Shown here piece after piece: positions 52,201 to 63,620 of a DNA stretch of 64,000 bases. Source of the DNA: Stictocephala bisonia. Taxonomy: Eukaryota > Arthropoda > Insecta > Hemiptera > Membracidae. Every line of letters starts with the position of its first letter. Positions within the stretch are counted from its first letter, which is position 1. The position numbers were made by a program, and so were the translations under genes. Below the pieces are notes generated by a model. The model was not told where the DNA came from and did no database searches. It saw only the letters and a program-made list of their open reading frames with translations. Location: NCBI GenBank assembly GCA_035578905.1, contig JAQJVL010000176.1, positions 1,397,501 through 1,461,500 on the forward strand. The letters run 5' to 3'.

Positions 52201-52666
52201 GTCGAGTTTATTTAATACAAGAATTAGCAATTACTTAAAGAATAACCAAGTTTATAGATCTATATGCTAATAACAATAAAATCACAGCGTAAATATAGAT
52301 TCTTTAGATTACAATGTGTATGAAAAAACATACAAATTTTAAGGAAAAAAAATAAAAAAAATCATATATTTATCGAGACATACTTATGTAGTGGAAGCCT
52401 TTTTTATTTACTGTTTTTCTGTTAGCAAACGTTTACACCTTCATATATATATGCATACAACAAAGCTACTTTAGAGACCAAAATCACCAATAAAAATTTC
52501 ATTCATTATTTTCCTAGTTTCTTTCAATTAAGAAATATTTGTAAAATATGATAATAAAACTATACACTATATTATTTTATTAATTACTCAATTTTTACTG
52601 ATGGTGTGTAAATAACTTTAAAAAATACTCAACTACATTTATTTTGTAATATTAACAATATTCCAA

Positions 52667-52669
<3 letters not shown>
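49277..52669. other. AT-rich unique sequence with small repeats
   Basis: 49840-49970 has a degenerate short repeat around GCTACGCCATCATCC. 51041-51165 is one half of a dispersed pair described separately. 49380-49510 is slightly GC-richer without a motif. No gene is supported. Confidence 0.45.
51041..51165 (+). repeat. Dispersed repeat, copy 1 of a pair
   Basis: AAGGTGGTTTATAGTGAGCG, then TACTTCCTGTGTTAAGGAAT, then GCTGGGTATTAGTGTTTCCG matches 63505-63620 in the same orientation at about 80% or better in the core. Similarity continues weakly through CAATTGCTTAAAGG. No terminal motif or coding frame was identified. It is probably a fragment of an unclassified transposon. Confidence 0.55.

Positions 52670-52712
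<43 letters not shown>
52670..52712. repeat. Poly(T) tract, 43 bp
   Basis: An uninterrupted run of T. It could be the poly(A) tail of a minus-strand retrosequence, since the truncated copy of the interspersed repeat family lies about 130 bp to its right, but the gap makes that link weak. Confidence 0.9.
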
Positions 52713-52715
<3 letters not shown>

Positions 52716-52845
52716 GTTACATTTACCTTTACTTAGATTTACGATTTACTCGAATTTTAAATAAATATCAAATATTAGCAAACATGTACTGAAGTTAACG
52801 CAAATAATTATTATACATTTTATTCATTTTTCACTATTCATCTCT

Positions 52846-53056
52846 AAGACGCCGATCGTAGAGATATGGGCGAATATGAGAAGTGAATGAGTGTGATGAG
52901 TGTAGATGAACGAGTGTAGTCATTGTTACTATCTGAGTTCGACAGCTCAGAAAGGACTATTTATTAATAGCCCAATAGCCAGGCCAACTATGGGACCTAC
53001 AGCTTTACGTGGAATCCAAACCACGTTGTGTTGGTCTGATTTTCGGCTAACTGACA
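52846..53056 (+). repeat. Interspersed repeat family, copy C (truncated)
   Basis: Starts AAGACGCCGATCGTAGAG and matches copies A and B through the core GGGACCTACAGCTTTACGTG at 52993 and on to TTTTCGGCTAACTGACA. There it stops abruptly and AT-rich sequence begins, so the second half present in A and B is missing. Confidence 0.75.
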
Positions 53057-55227
53057 TAAATTATATTCTGTTATATTAAGTTATATTCTGTATTTATACA
53101 TAACATAACTTAATATGTTAATATTTATATTACTAAAAATAGACTTAAAACGTAATATTTACATTATAATAAAATTTTTACAGTATAACTTGTTTAAATT
53201 TATTAAATTGTATTCTAATTTACATTTAAAATGATTTATAATATTTTAAATTTAAAAGTTACATATGTATAATTACTCGTATTAAAACCAAATCATGAAA
53301 TAAATTCACCGTTTATACATTCCATTCCATTGTAATCCCTTCCTCCCTGTGAGGTAGTGTTTATTTATTTAAACCCACAGTTCCCAACTAGGATTGCTTC
53401 ACATATGACTTTTAACATATCATATTCTGGTAACTTTATTAATTTATGGTAATAGAATGGATGCACTTAATGAACGTTTAATATTTCAGAATGTAAGAAA
53501 CTACACATTAAAAGGATTTATTACACTTAATTTAGTGAGAAAATACATTTACTCATAATCATAATGTACTCAACTAATATTTTGGAAACCTGTTATATAA
53601 ATGTAAAACAGTTCATTCTACATAAATAACCCTAATAAACTTTATCTAAAAAACGTTCTAGTTGATTTAGAGCATCAATTCCTTCTAATGACGATTTATA
53701 TGGTAAAGGAGATTATATTTAAGTAATGATAAAAATAAAGATGCCTACTTTATATAAAGAGGAACAACTCAGTTACACAACTATATTCGGCTATTTCATG
53801 AAAAAAAAAAAAAATAAATAAATAAAGTAAGGTAGTAGACAAATAAACAATATTAAGAGAAAAAACGAAAGATTATATTTCCATTCTAATTAATGACAGT
53901 CTTCTAAATTAACTGTTTACAGAATGCAGTTTGTACCACTAAATCTCTTTAATTATCCCTGTATAAATTGTGTGTGACAAATAAAACAAAGGACAAGTTT
54001 AGTTATCGAGGCTTGCAACAACTCTCTTTTGAGAGCGGAGATTCAAGGTGCTAATTGGTTGCTTTGACTGAGGGAGCGTGGTTAGAAATCGTCAATACAG
54101 AGTAAAGTTTTGTTTTTGTCACTGATTAGTTAAACCTTTTTAGAAAATCAGTAAATATTAATTATTTATTTTAAATTAAAAGTATCCAGTACAGAAAATA
54201 CCTGTGGTCTTAATATCATAAAATGTTTATTTGGAAAGAGAAAATTTTAAAAGAATGTACTCTTTTTTCCATTAATTTTAATACAAACTCTCTTCAATCG
54301 ACCTTTTTACTATGAAAGAATTGTATGGTAAATTCATTATTACATTCGTGTCATATTGTATGTTTAAGTTACTATACTAAAATTAATACATGATGTTTTG
54401 TATTTATAAGTACGTACAAATATATTATGTTCAATTATAAACAATTCCACTTTCACTTCTTTATTCAATAAAGAATGAAAATGTTGTCAAATGTAATTTA
54501 AATTATTCATTAATAATTAGAATTGTTTGAATAATACTTTGTGTATGTTAACCTTAAATTAAAGTTTGTGGTGCAGTTATAAAACTAGGATAGAAATATA
54601 ATTTCAGTAAACTCTGATGGACAGTACAATTATTCGGTTATATTTGGCTAACAATCTCTGATACCATAACCTCACTCTTAACTTAAGGAAACCAAAACAC
54701 AGGAGCTCACCTATATTTAGCTGACTTGTATGACACCTAACACAGCTATAACACTTGGATGTGATAAAACTGTTAATTTCTGACATCTGTTTACTCTTTG
54801 AATAACAAGGATTTTATTTCAAATAAGGGAGTACGAAATAGGTAACATATATAAGGAATGTGGCATGCAGAAAAAATGCCAGCAGTTCTTACTGACCAAT
54901 TTAAATTTGAATGAAATACATAATAATTAAAATACAAATATATAAAAATATAAAAATAAAAGTTACTAAAAGTTTTCGTTAAAGTAATGTTCCTATTTGT
55001 AGTTAATTTTACTCGTATGTACTATATTTATAAATGTTTTCCTTATAACTATGTTGTCAAATATGACGTATATTTTTATTACGTAAATTTCAACACTGTT
55101 GTTTAATGTCTACTTGACGATGGTTTCAATTACATATTTAAAATAGTTTTAACGTACTCTCACAAGCAATATAATATTCGAACCCTCTAATAAAAATATA
55201 ATATTTGCACTTTAAATAATTATAATA

Positions 55228-55231
<4 letters not shown>
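53057..55231. other. AT-rich unique sequence
   Basis: Two kilobases with no supportable gene. The 60-codon minus-strand frame ending at 54604 contains four Cys but no recognised motif. Confidence 0.45.

Positions 55232-55307
<76 letters not shown>
55232..55307. repeat. (TA)n microsatellite
   Basis: About 38 uninterrupted TA units. Confidence 0.95.
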
Positions 55308-55314
<7 letters not shown>

Positions 55315-56329
55315 GTTTATGTATAGTAAAATATTCACAATAATACCTTCCATATATTATAATGTATTTTCTTGTAAACACAAATTACGTAGCAAGTTGC
55401 AACCTTGTTTCTTGATTAAAGACTGGTTAATCAACACAACAGAGCTGAGGACGGGAGTCAGCCTGCCAGGTTCAAAGGTCTCCCCACTCCACCACTCAAA
55501 GTACAATGAGAAGAAGTAACGTCTTTCATTAAAGTGCCGTTTACGTAAATGGCGCTCTTTGTCCTCTTACAAGGGTGTTTAACAAGGTAATGCACTAATA
55601 GACTTCAAATTCGATTTCCAATTAAATTTCTTCAGTAATCAAAGCAGTGTTTTTTTTAAAAACTAGACACTAAATTGAAAATTATACGAGTGAAAATAAA
55701 AAGAAGCAGGTTTATTTATATCTTTTGCACAAAGTAAATCCCAATCAAGAAATTTATGTAAAAGAAATATTAACATTAAACAGACATTTTTGTTTACATC
55801 AAAAGCAATTAAACTTAATTCATCAAGACAAAAAATAAAATCTTTAAACTATGAACTTTATTTATCCCACTAGTTTTATCACATAGACACAAAAAACACA
55901 AAAAAATGGGATTAGGGTTCTTATGTAAAAATGTAGTTAAAGAGAGTAGCTGTCATTTTTTAAGTAGGCATTTTAAACGTATCTGAAAGTAGACATAGGA
56001 TAATTATAAATATCTTACTACGTAAAACTTTGACGATGGATTTAGTACTAAGAATACTTTTTGTGTTTTAATTTTATCTAAGGATTCCCATAAATTTACC
56101 TACTATTAAGTTTTTTAGAGATACATGTAAGAGTTCGACATTTGAGATTGATATATTGAATTCCTTAAAATATTTACCGTAAAGAAATCAGCTCTGGATT
56201 TCAATTCGAATTAAAATCCAATTAGAAAAAGAGATTGAGATTACCGTTGGCTTTTTGTCTTTACTCATAATTTTTTATGGCAGTTATTGAAATAGATTAA
56301 ATTTTCAAAAATAAAAGTTCCATTTCGCC
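55308..56329. other. AT-rich unique sequence
   Basis: 55430-55520 is slightly GC-richer (GCTGAGGACGGGAGTCAGCC) within a 66-codon frame without motifs. No gene is supported. Confidence 0.4.
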
Positions 56330-56405
56330 CACCATACACGTACGGCGATCTGAAACACCCACTCACTCACTTGGTGTGATAATGTAGGTGTAGGTGGGTC
56401 AATAA
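56330..56405 (+). repeat. GC-rich dispersed minisatellite, copy 3
   Basis: CGCCCACCATACACGTACGG, then CACCCACTCACTCAC, then GGTGTAGGTGGGTCAATA. It shares the ACACGTAC and CCACC/GGTGGGTCAAT elements of copies 1 and 2, but in a rearranged, partly inverted layout. Confidence 0.4.
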
Positions 56406-57208
56406 TACTGTATCTTAACTTTTGTTACTTAAACATGTACAAATTATGTATTTATACACTTATATTTGGGATTAATAAAAAATATGCATTAGTTCTTACT
56501 AATGCATATTTTTTGTTAATATGCTTTAGTGTAATATAAATTTTATAATATAAACTCTTGAATAATATAAACTTTATCTACATTGATTTGATTTAAAAAA
56601 AACGCATTTCTTTGCTTTAAATTTGTATTTTGAAAACTGTTATAATTTGTATTGAAGTACCACGGATATAATAAAAAATATTTAATTTTTGAATATCACG
56701 ATTTCAATAACCAAAAATATACCAAATATTGAACAATTACGGTTCTAATGGAAAGAAAATATTGTCCTTGCCCTGCGCCAGTTAATTCCTTGAATATTGC
56801 AATGTTATTACCTTTTATTGCAATGTGATAAACATTTTTTTTAATTAACGATGTTTTAATTTATCTATGTAACAGTGATTGAATTATAGTTATTATCTGA
56901 ATCGATTATGTTCCATAAAACAATCTTTTTGCAGATAATATCAAAAGTAAAAAAATAACGTTATCAAACAAAATACTGCCCATAACAATAATTTGGTAAA
57001 CTTGGAGACCGAGAAGTTGGAGCTCTAAAGTCAATTTCAAACATACGTAAAGCCTATTGCCTTAAAATCCATTATTTAATTTAGTCCATTGCCTTAATAC
57101 GTATGTATGGAGTAAATAAAATAACATTTCGCAGAAAAGGGTAATCTGGTTTTCCTCAGAAACACGAACAATACACCTAAATTCTATTGCTAAATTTCAC
57201 AATTTGGA
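56406..57208. other. AT-rich sequence with a perfect 17-bp hairpin
   Basis: The hairpin at 56477-56514 has the stem AAAAAATATGCATTAGT and the 4-nt loop TCTT. Otherwise there is no gene or repeat. Confidence 0.5.
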
Positions 57209-57420
57209 TCATTTGTGTGAGTTTGCGAAATGGGGCGTGAGTATTAGGGGAGTGTGGATTGCGGTTATCCAATCTTGAAAGGGAAATAAGTTTACCGCCC
57301 GAGCCGCAGTACCCAGCCAATAATAAGGTGTTGCCACTACCGACTCCTGCAAGCCCTTACCTGGTAATCGATGATAAGGGGAGACGTGCTGGAGCAGTAA
57401 ACGTGTCAAATGTTATGAAA
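57209..57420. other. GC-rich island of unknown nature
   Basis: About 210 bp with markedly higher GC than the surroundings (GTTTACCGCCCGAGCCGCAG and GATAAGGGGAGACGTGCTGG). It is open on both strands over about 62-66 codons, but neither translation carries a motif I recognise. Sharp compositional edges suggest an inserted transposon or retrogene piece. A conserved exon is an alternative. Confidence 0.35.
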
Positions 57421-58269
57421 ATCCTAAATACATTTATATTTAGATAAATAACAAATGCAGTAATAGGTTAAAGTAATACAGAGTCCTTGATTAAGCCTTG
57501 GTATAATTAATTGATCTTATTAAAACACATATTATAGTTATGTTAATGACAGATATTTCATGTATATTGCCTCTTTGTAACGATAAATATAATCAATTTA
57601 CTTTTGTGAATGGACTAGTGGGTCATAGCCGATGTACGTATAAGTTTGGGTAGGGAAGCACTAATTATTCATGTGTGTTGAAGGGTGGGAAGATCATAAC
57701 CATTGTACGTGTGTGAGTTGTAATCGAAACTTTTTCGTTATTATTTGGTAATTATTTTATTTTAAATATATATTTTCAGGTTATATCTATATAAGAATTA
57801 TTTCTTTAATTATAAGCCCAACATTTAAAACTTATTTTGAATATCTATTGCTATTTTTATCCTTCATTATAATATCAAACAAAATGCTGCCGTTGTTAAA
57901 TGCTGTACTTGTTAAACACTTTAAATATCTTTATAGGGAATAATATTTTTTTGTCCCTCATTGGGGCAGCATGGGTCTGACAAACCTGGCAAAAAAATTC
58001 CAAAAAACTGCTAAACAGAGTTATTGACAGTTTTATTGCATAAATTAGTAGCTTTGTATGTTTTCTTAACAATGAAAAATGTTTTGGTCAATCAATTTAT
58101 ACAATTATTGTTCAAATTATGAATATTTTGAAAGAACATTAAATTTATTAACAATGCAATATCATGCTTCACCAGTTATATTTACAAATCCAAATCCAAA
58201 TTTACAAACTATCCAAATCCAACCAGAATAAACATGTTTATGATGTAAAAAAAAAGGCATTCCTCAAAT
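57421..58269. other. AT-rich sequence with an inverted copy of the dispersed minisatellite
   Basis: 57612-57720 read in reverse complement gives CACACGTACAATGGTTATGA, then CTTCCCACCC and a second CGTACATCGGCTATGACCC unit, matching the family at 9706 and 32184. The remainder is AT-rich with no gene. Confidence 0.45.
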
Positions 58270-61200
58270 TAGTTTGGTACACTGTCAGTTACAGAGAAGC
58301 CATATTGACAGTTCAATGAACCGCAAGTCTCCCCCTTGTCAATCACATTGAACACAGCTCCCACGTAACCCCTGGCCATTGTTGTCACTTAGAGATATCG
58401 TATTGACAGGTCAGTAAGCTGCATGTCTCCCCCTAGTCAATCACTTTGACCACAGCTCCCACGTAATATCTGGCACATAATTGTCAGTTAGAGAGATGTC
58501 GTATTGACAGGTCAGTAAGCTGCATGTGTCCCCCTAGTCAATCACTTTCACCACAGCTCCCACGTAACACCTTGTAATTGTAAGTTAGAGAGAGGTTGTT
58601 TTGACTGGCTAGTAAGCTACATGTCGCCCTATTGTCAAACACTTTGTCACAGCTCCCACAAAACACCTGGCTCATAATTGTCAGTTAGTCAGAGTTCGTA
58701 CTGACTGGTCAGTAATCTGCAGGTCTCCCCCTAATTGTTAGTTTATGGGGGATCGAATTGAATGGCAGAGAGCATGCAAAATGACTCCCCCTTGTTAATC
58801 ATTTTAAACACCACTCCCATGTAACACCTAGCTCAAAAATTTCAGTTAGTAAGAGGTCGTATTATCTGGCCAGTAAGCTGTATGACTCCACCTTGGCAAT
58901 CACATTGACCACATCTCCCAAGTAACAAATAGAAAATAAGTGGCAGTAAGAGGGACGTCGTATTGACAGGCCAGTACGATCCCTTTTGTCAGTCATTTTG
59001 AACACAGCTCCCACGTAACACCTGGCTCATAATTGTCAATTAGTAACAGGTCATATTGACGGGTCGGTAAGCTGCATCTCTCCCCCTTGTCAATCACTTT
59101 TCCACAGTTCCCACGTAAAACGTGGCTCATAATTGTCAGTTAGTGACAGGTCATATTGACGGGTCGGTAAGCTGCATCTCTCCCCCTTGTCAATCACTTT
59201 TCCACAGTTCCCACGTAACACCTGGCTCATAATTGTCAATTACTAACAGGTCATATTGACGGGTCGGTAAGCTGCATCTCTCCCCCTTGTCAATCACTTT
59301 TCTACAGATCCCACGTAACACGTGGCTCATAATTGTCAATTAGTAACAGGTCATATTGACGGGTCGGTAAGCTGCATCTCTCCCCTTTGTCAATCACTTT
59401 TCCACAGTTCCCACGTAACACCTGGCTCATAATTGTCAATTAGTAACAGGTCATATTGACGGGTCGGTAAGCTGCATCTCTCCCCCTTGTCAATCACTTT
59501 TCCACAGTTCCCACGTAACACGTGGCTCATAATTGTCAATTAGTAACAGGTCATATTGACGGGTCAGTAAACTGCATCTCTCCCCCTTGTCAATCACTTT
59601 TCCACAGTTCCCACGTAACACGTGGATCATAATTGTCAATTAGTAACAGGTCATATTGACGGGTCGGTAAGCTGCATCTCTCCCCCTTGTCAATCACTTT
59701 TCCACAGTTCCCACGTAACACCTGGCTCATAATTGTCAATTAGTAACAGGTCATATTGACGGGTCAGTAAGCTGCATCTCTCCCCCTTGTCAATCACTTT
59801 TCCACAGTTCCCACGTAACACGTGGCTCATAATTGTCAGTTAGTAACAGGTCATATTGACAGGTCCGTAAGCTGCATCTCTCCCCCTTGTCAATCACTTT
59901 TCCACAGTTCCCACGTAACACGTGGCTCATAATTGTCAATTAGTAACAGGTCATATTGACGGGTCGGTAAGCTGCATCTCTCCCCCTTGTCGATCACTTT
60001 TCCACAGTTCCCACGTAACACGTGGCTCATAATTGTCAGTTAGTGACAGGTCGTATTGACGGGTCGGTAAGCTGCATCTCTCCCCCTTGTCAATCACATT
60101 TCCACAGCTCCCACCTAACACGTGGCTCATAATTGTCAGTTAGTGACAGGTCGTATTGACGGGTCGGTAAGCTGCATCTCTCTCCCTTGTCAATCACTTT
60201 TCTACAGTTCCCACGTAACACCTGGCTCATAATTGTCAATTAGTAACAGGTCATATTGACGGGTCAGTAAACTGCATCTCTCCCCCTTGTCAATCACTTT
60301 TCCACAGTTCCCACGTAACACGTGGCTCATAATTGTCAATTAGTAACAGGTCATATTGACGGGTCGGTAAGCTGCATCTCTCCCCCTTGTCAATCACTTT
60401 TCCACAGTTCCCACGTAACACGTGGCTCATAATTGTCAATTAGTAACAGGTCATATTGACGGGTCGGTAAGCTGCATCTCTCCCCCTTGTCAATCACTTT
60501 TCCACAGTTCCCACGTAACACGTGGCTCATAATTGTCAATTAGTAACAGGTCATTTTGACGGGTCAGTAAACTGCATCTCTCCCCCTTGTCAATCACTTT
60601 TCCACAGTTCCCACGTAACACGTGGCTCATAATTGTCAATTAGTAACAGGTCATATTGACGGGTCGGTAAGCTGCATCTCTCCCCTTGTCAATCACTTTT
60701 CCACAGTTCCCACGTAACACGTGGCTCATAATTGTCAATTAGTGACAGGTCGTATTGATGGGTCGGTAAGCTGCATCTCTCCCCCTTGTCAATCACTTTT
60801 CTACAGTTCCCACGTAACACCTGGCTCATAATTGTCAATTAGTAACAGGTCATATTGACGGGTCGGTAAACTGCATCTCTCCCCCTTGTCAATCACTTTT
60901 CCACAGTTCCCACGTAACACGTGGCTCATAATTGTCAATTAGTAACAGGTCATATTGACGGGTCGGTAAGCTGCATCTCTCCCCCTTGTCAATCACTTTT
61001 CCACAGTTCCCACGTAACACGTGGCTCATAATTGTCAGTTAGTAACAGGTCATATTGACGGGTCGGTAAGCTGCATCTCTCCCCCTTGTCAATCACTTTT
61101 CCACAGTTCCCACGTAACACGTGGCTCCTAATTGTCAATTAGTAACAGGTCATATTGACGGGTCGGTAAGCTGCATCTCTCCCCCTTGTCAATCACTTTT

Positions 61201-62382
61201 CCACAGTTCCCACGTAACAGGTGGCTCATAATTGTCAATTAGTAACAGGTCATATTGACGGGTCGGTAAGCTCTATCTCTCCCCCTTGTCAATCACTTTT
61301 CCACAGTTCCCACGTAACACGTGGCTCATAATTGTCAATTAGTAACAGGTCATATTGACGGGTCGGTAAGCTGCATCTCTCCCCCTTGTCAATCACTTTT
61401 CCACAGTTCCCACGTAACACCTGGCTCATAATTGTCAATTAGTAACAGGTCATATTGACGGGTCGGTAAGCTGCATCTCTCCCCCTTGTCAATCACTTTT
61501 CTACAGATCCCACGTAACACGTGGCTCATAATTGTCAATTAGTAACAGGTCATATTGACGGGTCGGTAAGCTGCATCTCTCCCCCTTGTCAATCACTTTT
61601 CCACAGTTCCCACGTAACACCTGGCTCATAATTGTCAATTAGTAACAGGTCATATTGACGGGTCGGTAAGCTGCATCTCTCCCCCTTGTCAATCACTTTT
61701 CCACAGTTCCCACGTAACACGTGGCTCATAATTGTCAGTTAGTGACAGGTCGTATTGACGGGTCGGTAAGCTGCATCTTTCCCCCTTGTCAATCACTTTT
61801 CCACAGTTCCCACGTAACACGTGGCTCATAATTGTCAGTTAGTGACAGGTCGTATTGACGGGTCGGTAAGCTGCATCTCTCCCCCTTGTCAATCACTTTT
61901 CCACAGTTCCCACGTAACACGTGGCTCATAATTGTCAGTTAGTGACAGGTCGTATTGACGGGTCAGAAGGATGCATGTCTCCCCCTTGTCAATCACTTTT
62001 CCACAGTTCCCACGTAACACGTGGCTCATAATTGTCAGTTAGTGACAGGTCGTATTGACGGGTCGGTAAGCTGCATCTCTCCCTCTTGTTAATCACTTTT
62101 CCACAGTTCCCACGTAACACGTGGCTCATAATTGTCAGTTAGTAACAGGTCATATTGACGGGTCAGAAGGATGCATGTGTCCCCCTTGACAATAACTTTG
62201 ATTACATCTCCAACATCACACCTGGCACAATATTTTCAGTTAATGAGAGGTATTTACTGGCCAGTAAGCTGCATGTCCTTTCCCTTGTCAATCACTTTGA
62301 CAACAGTCACACACAATGAGTGGCTCATAATTGTCAGTCAGTGAGTGGTCGTATTGAGTGATCGGTCATTAAGCCGCTTGTC
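58270..62382. repeat. 100-bp tandem array, about 41 units
   Basis: The unit contains CCCACGTAACACGTGGCTCA, TAATTGTCAATTAGTAACAG, GTCATATTGACGGGTCGGTA, AGCTGCATCTCTCCCCCTTG and TCAATCACTTTTCCACAGTT. Units between about 59000 and 62150 are nearly identical and exactly 100 bp, apart from one lost C near 60683. Units at both ends are strongly diverged. A block at 59201-59520 with the markers CACCTGG, CTACAGATCC, CACCTGG and CACGTGG recurs in the same order at 61401-61720, about 2.2 kb (22 units) away. Most units contain the E-box CACGTG, and some have CACCTGG in its place. Confidence 0.97.
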
Positions 62383-63504
62383 GTATAATTAAGTCAAATT
62401 TACATTAAACTCCCTGTTTTAGACTTATGAATATTTAAATCCAACCCAGTCAGTTTAATGTAAGGAATGTTATTTATTAAGAAGATTTGTGTTATATATT
62501 ACTCTACGTCTAAAATATTATGGAATGAAAATTGTTTATTTTATAAATATATTAAGTTTGCTTATAGTTAATATTATAAAAATCCTCCTGTACAATTGTA
62601 CTCGTATATTCACATTAGAGAAATTTTTTGTGGGAAGATGACCTTCCTGCCTCTAATCATACATACATCCTCTTGTCCTCTAATCAGGTCCTCTCTGTAC
62701 TACATATCAACAAATCTTAATTGCTCTCTTGACCAGGCTTTGCTTTTTGCTGATATACTAACTACTTATTCGTCTTTTTCTTTTTCGTGGTTTGCAAGTC
62801 ACTCTAAGTCATTGTCGTTAGAGGGACTATACAGTTTTAACTTCTCATAAGTAGTGGCGTTTCTTACTTTACTATGGCTTGGCCGATTCACCCAAGAAAT
62901 CGGTCACTTAAGAATTGTTGTTACTTTATATAATATACAACGAAATACAGGGACAGTCACTTTAGTGAACAAGGTGATGGTTTAGTTTTTTGCTCAAAGT
63001 CAGACTTTTTTTAGCGCTTTGTTACTAAAATATAGCAAACACGAAAATATTAATGTACTTAAAATAGTGTCTTGTTTGACGTAATGTATTTTATCTATTT
63101 TATAGCTACCATGTTTGGTAGAAATAAATGAAAAATAGGTTGTGTTTTCTATTTTTACCGGTTAATAACCAAATATTAAAATAATGATGAATGAGTATGG
63201 CCGGAAGCATAGGAAAAACAAACGAGAATTCACTGAAGCTAAATTAGGTAATTCTATTTTATCATCTACAAAATCTCTCTTTCATTAATGTAAAATGAAA
63301 AATTTTAAAAGAGGAATGAAAAGGCACATTAATACTCACTTATATGTATGTTTTTACTAATTTTTTTCTTTCTGAAAGTGAATTTTATGATATGCACGCT
63401 TCATGTAACGTACGTGTGGTGTTACGAGTAATAACAAAGAGGAATTCATACCTTGGCATTCCAGAAGGCTTTGATCGCCAAACATTCCCTTTAAACGCTG
63501 CTGT
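62383..63504. other. Unique sequence, possibly with a weak piggyBac-like relic
   Basis: The 84-codon frame at 62596-62850 is rich in Ser and Leu and has no motif. At 62955 there is a GTCACTTTAGTGAAC palindrome like those at 5385, followed by a TTTAGCGCTTTGTTACTAA stretch like one at 5704. A short frame at 63184-63288 (MNEYGRKHRKNKREFTEAKL near its start) follows. The link to piggyBac is tentative. Confidence 0.3.
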
Positions 63505-63620
63505 AAGGTGGTTTATGGAGACGCGTACTTCCTGTGTATAGGAATGCCTGGTAATAATGTTTCCGTCCTCGAAGAGAGATCTACAGTATTACAATTGCTA
63601 AAAAGGAGCAGTGATAAATG
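63505..63620 (+). repeat. Dispersed repeat, copy 2 of a pair
   Basis: AAGGTGGTTTATGGAGACGC, then GTACTTCCTGTGTATAGGAA, then TGCCTGGTAATAATGTTTCC corresponds to 51041-51165. GC-richer sequence from about 63390 may belong to the same element. The overlapping 65- and 78-codon frames differ in phase, with no shared protein-level conservation with copy 1. Confidence 0.55.

Noticed and set aside
54604..54786. A 60-codon Cys-containing frame
   Set aside because: The four Cys residues do not form a known zinc-finger spacing and nothing supports transcription.
19937..62382. CRISPR-like arrays
   Set aside because: The units are contiguous tandem copies without unique spacers, in a eukaryotic sequence.
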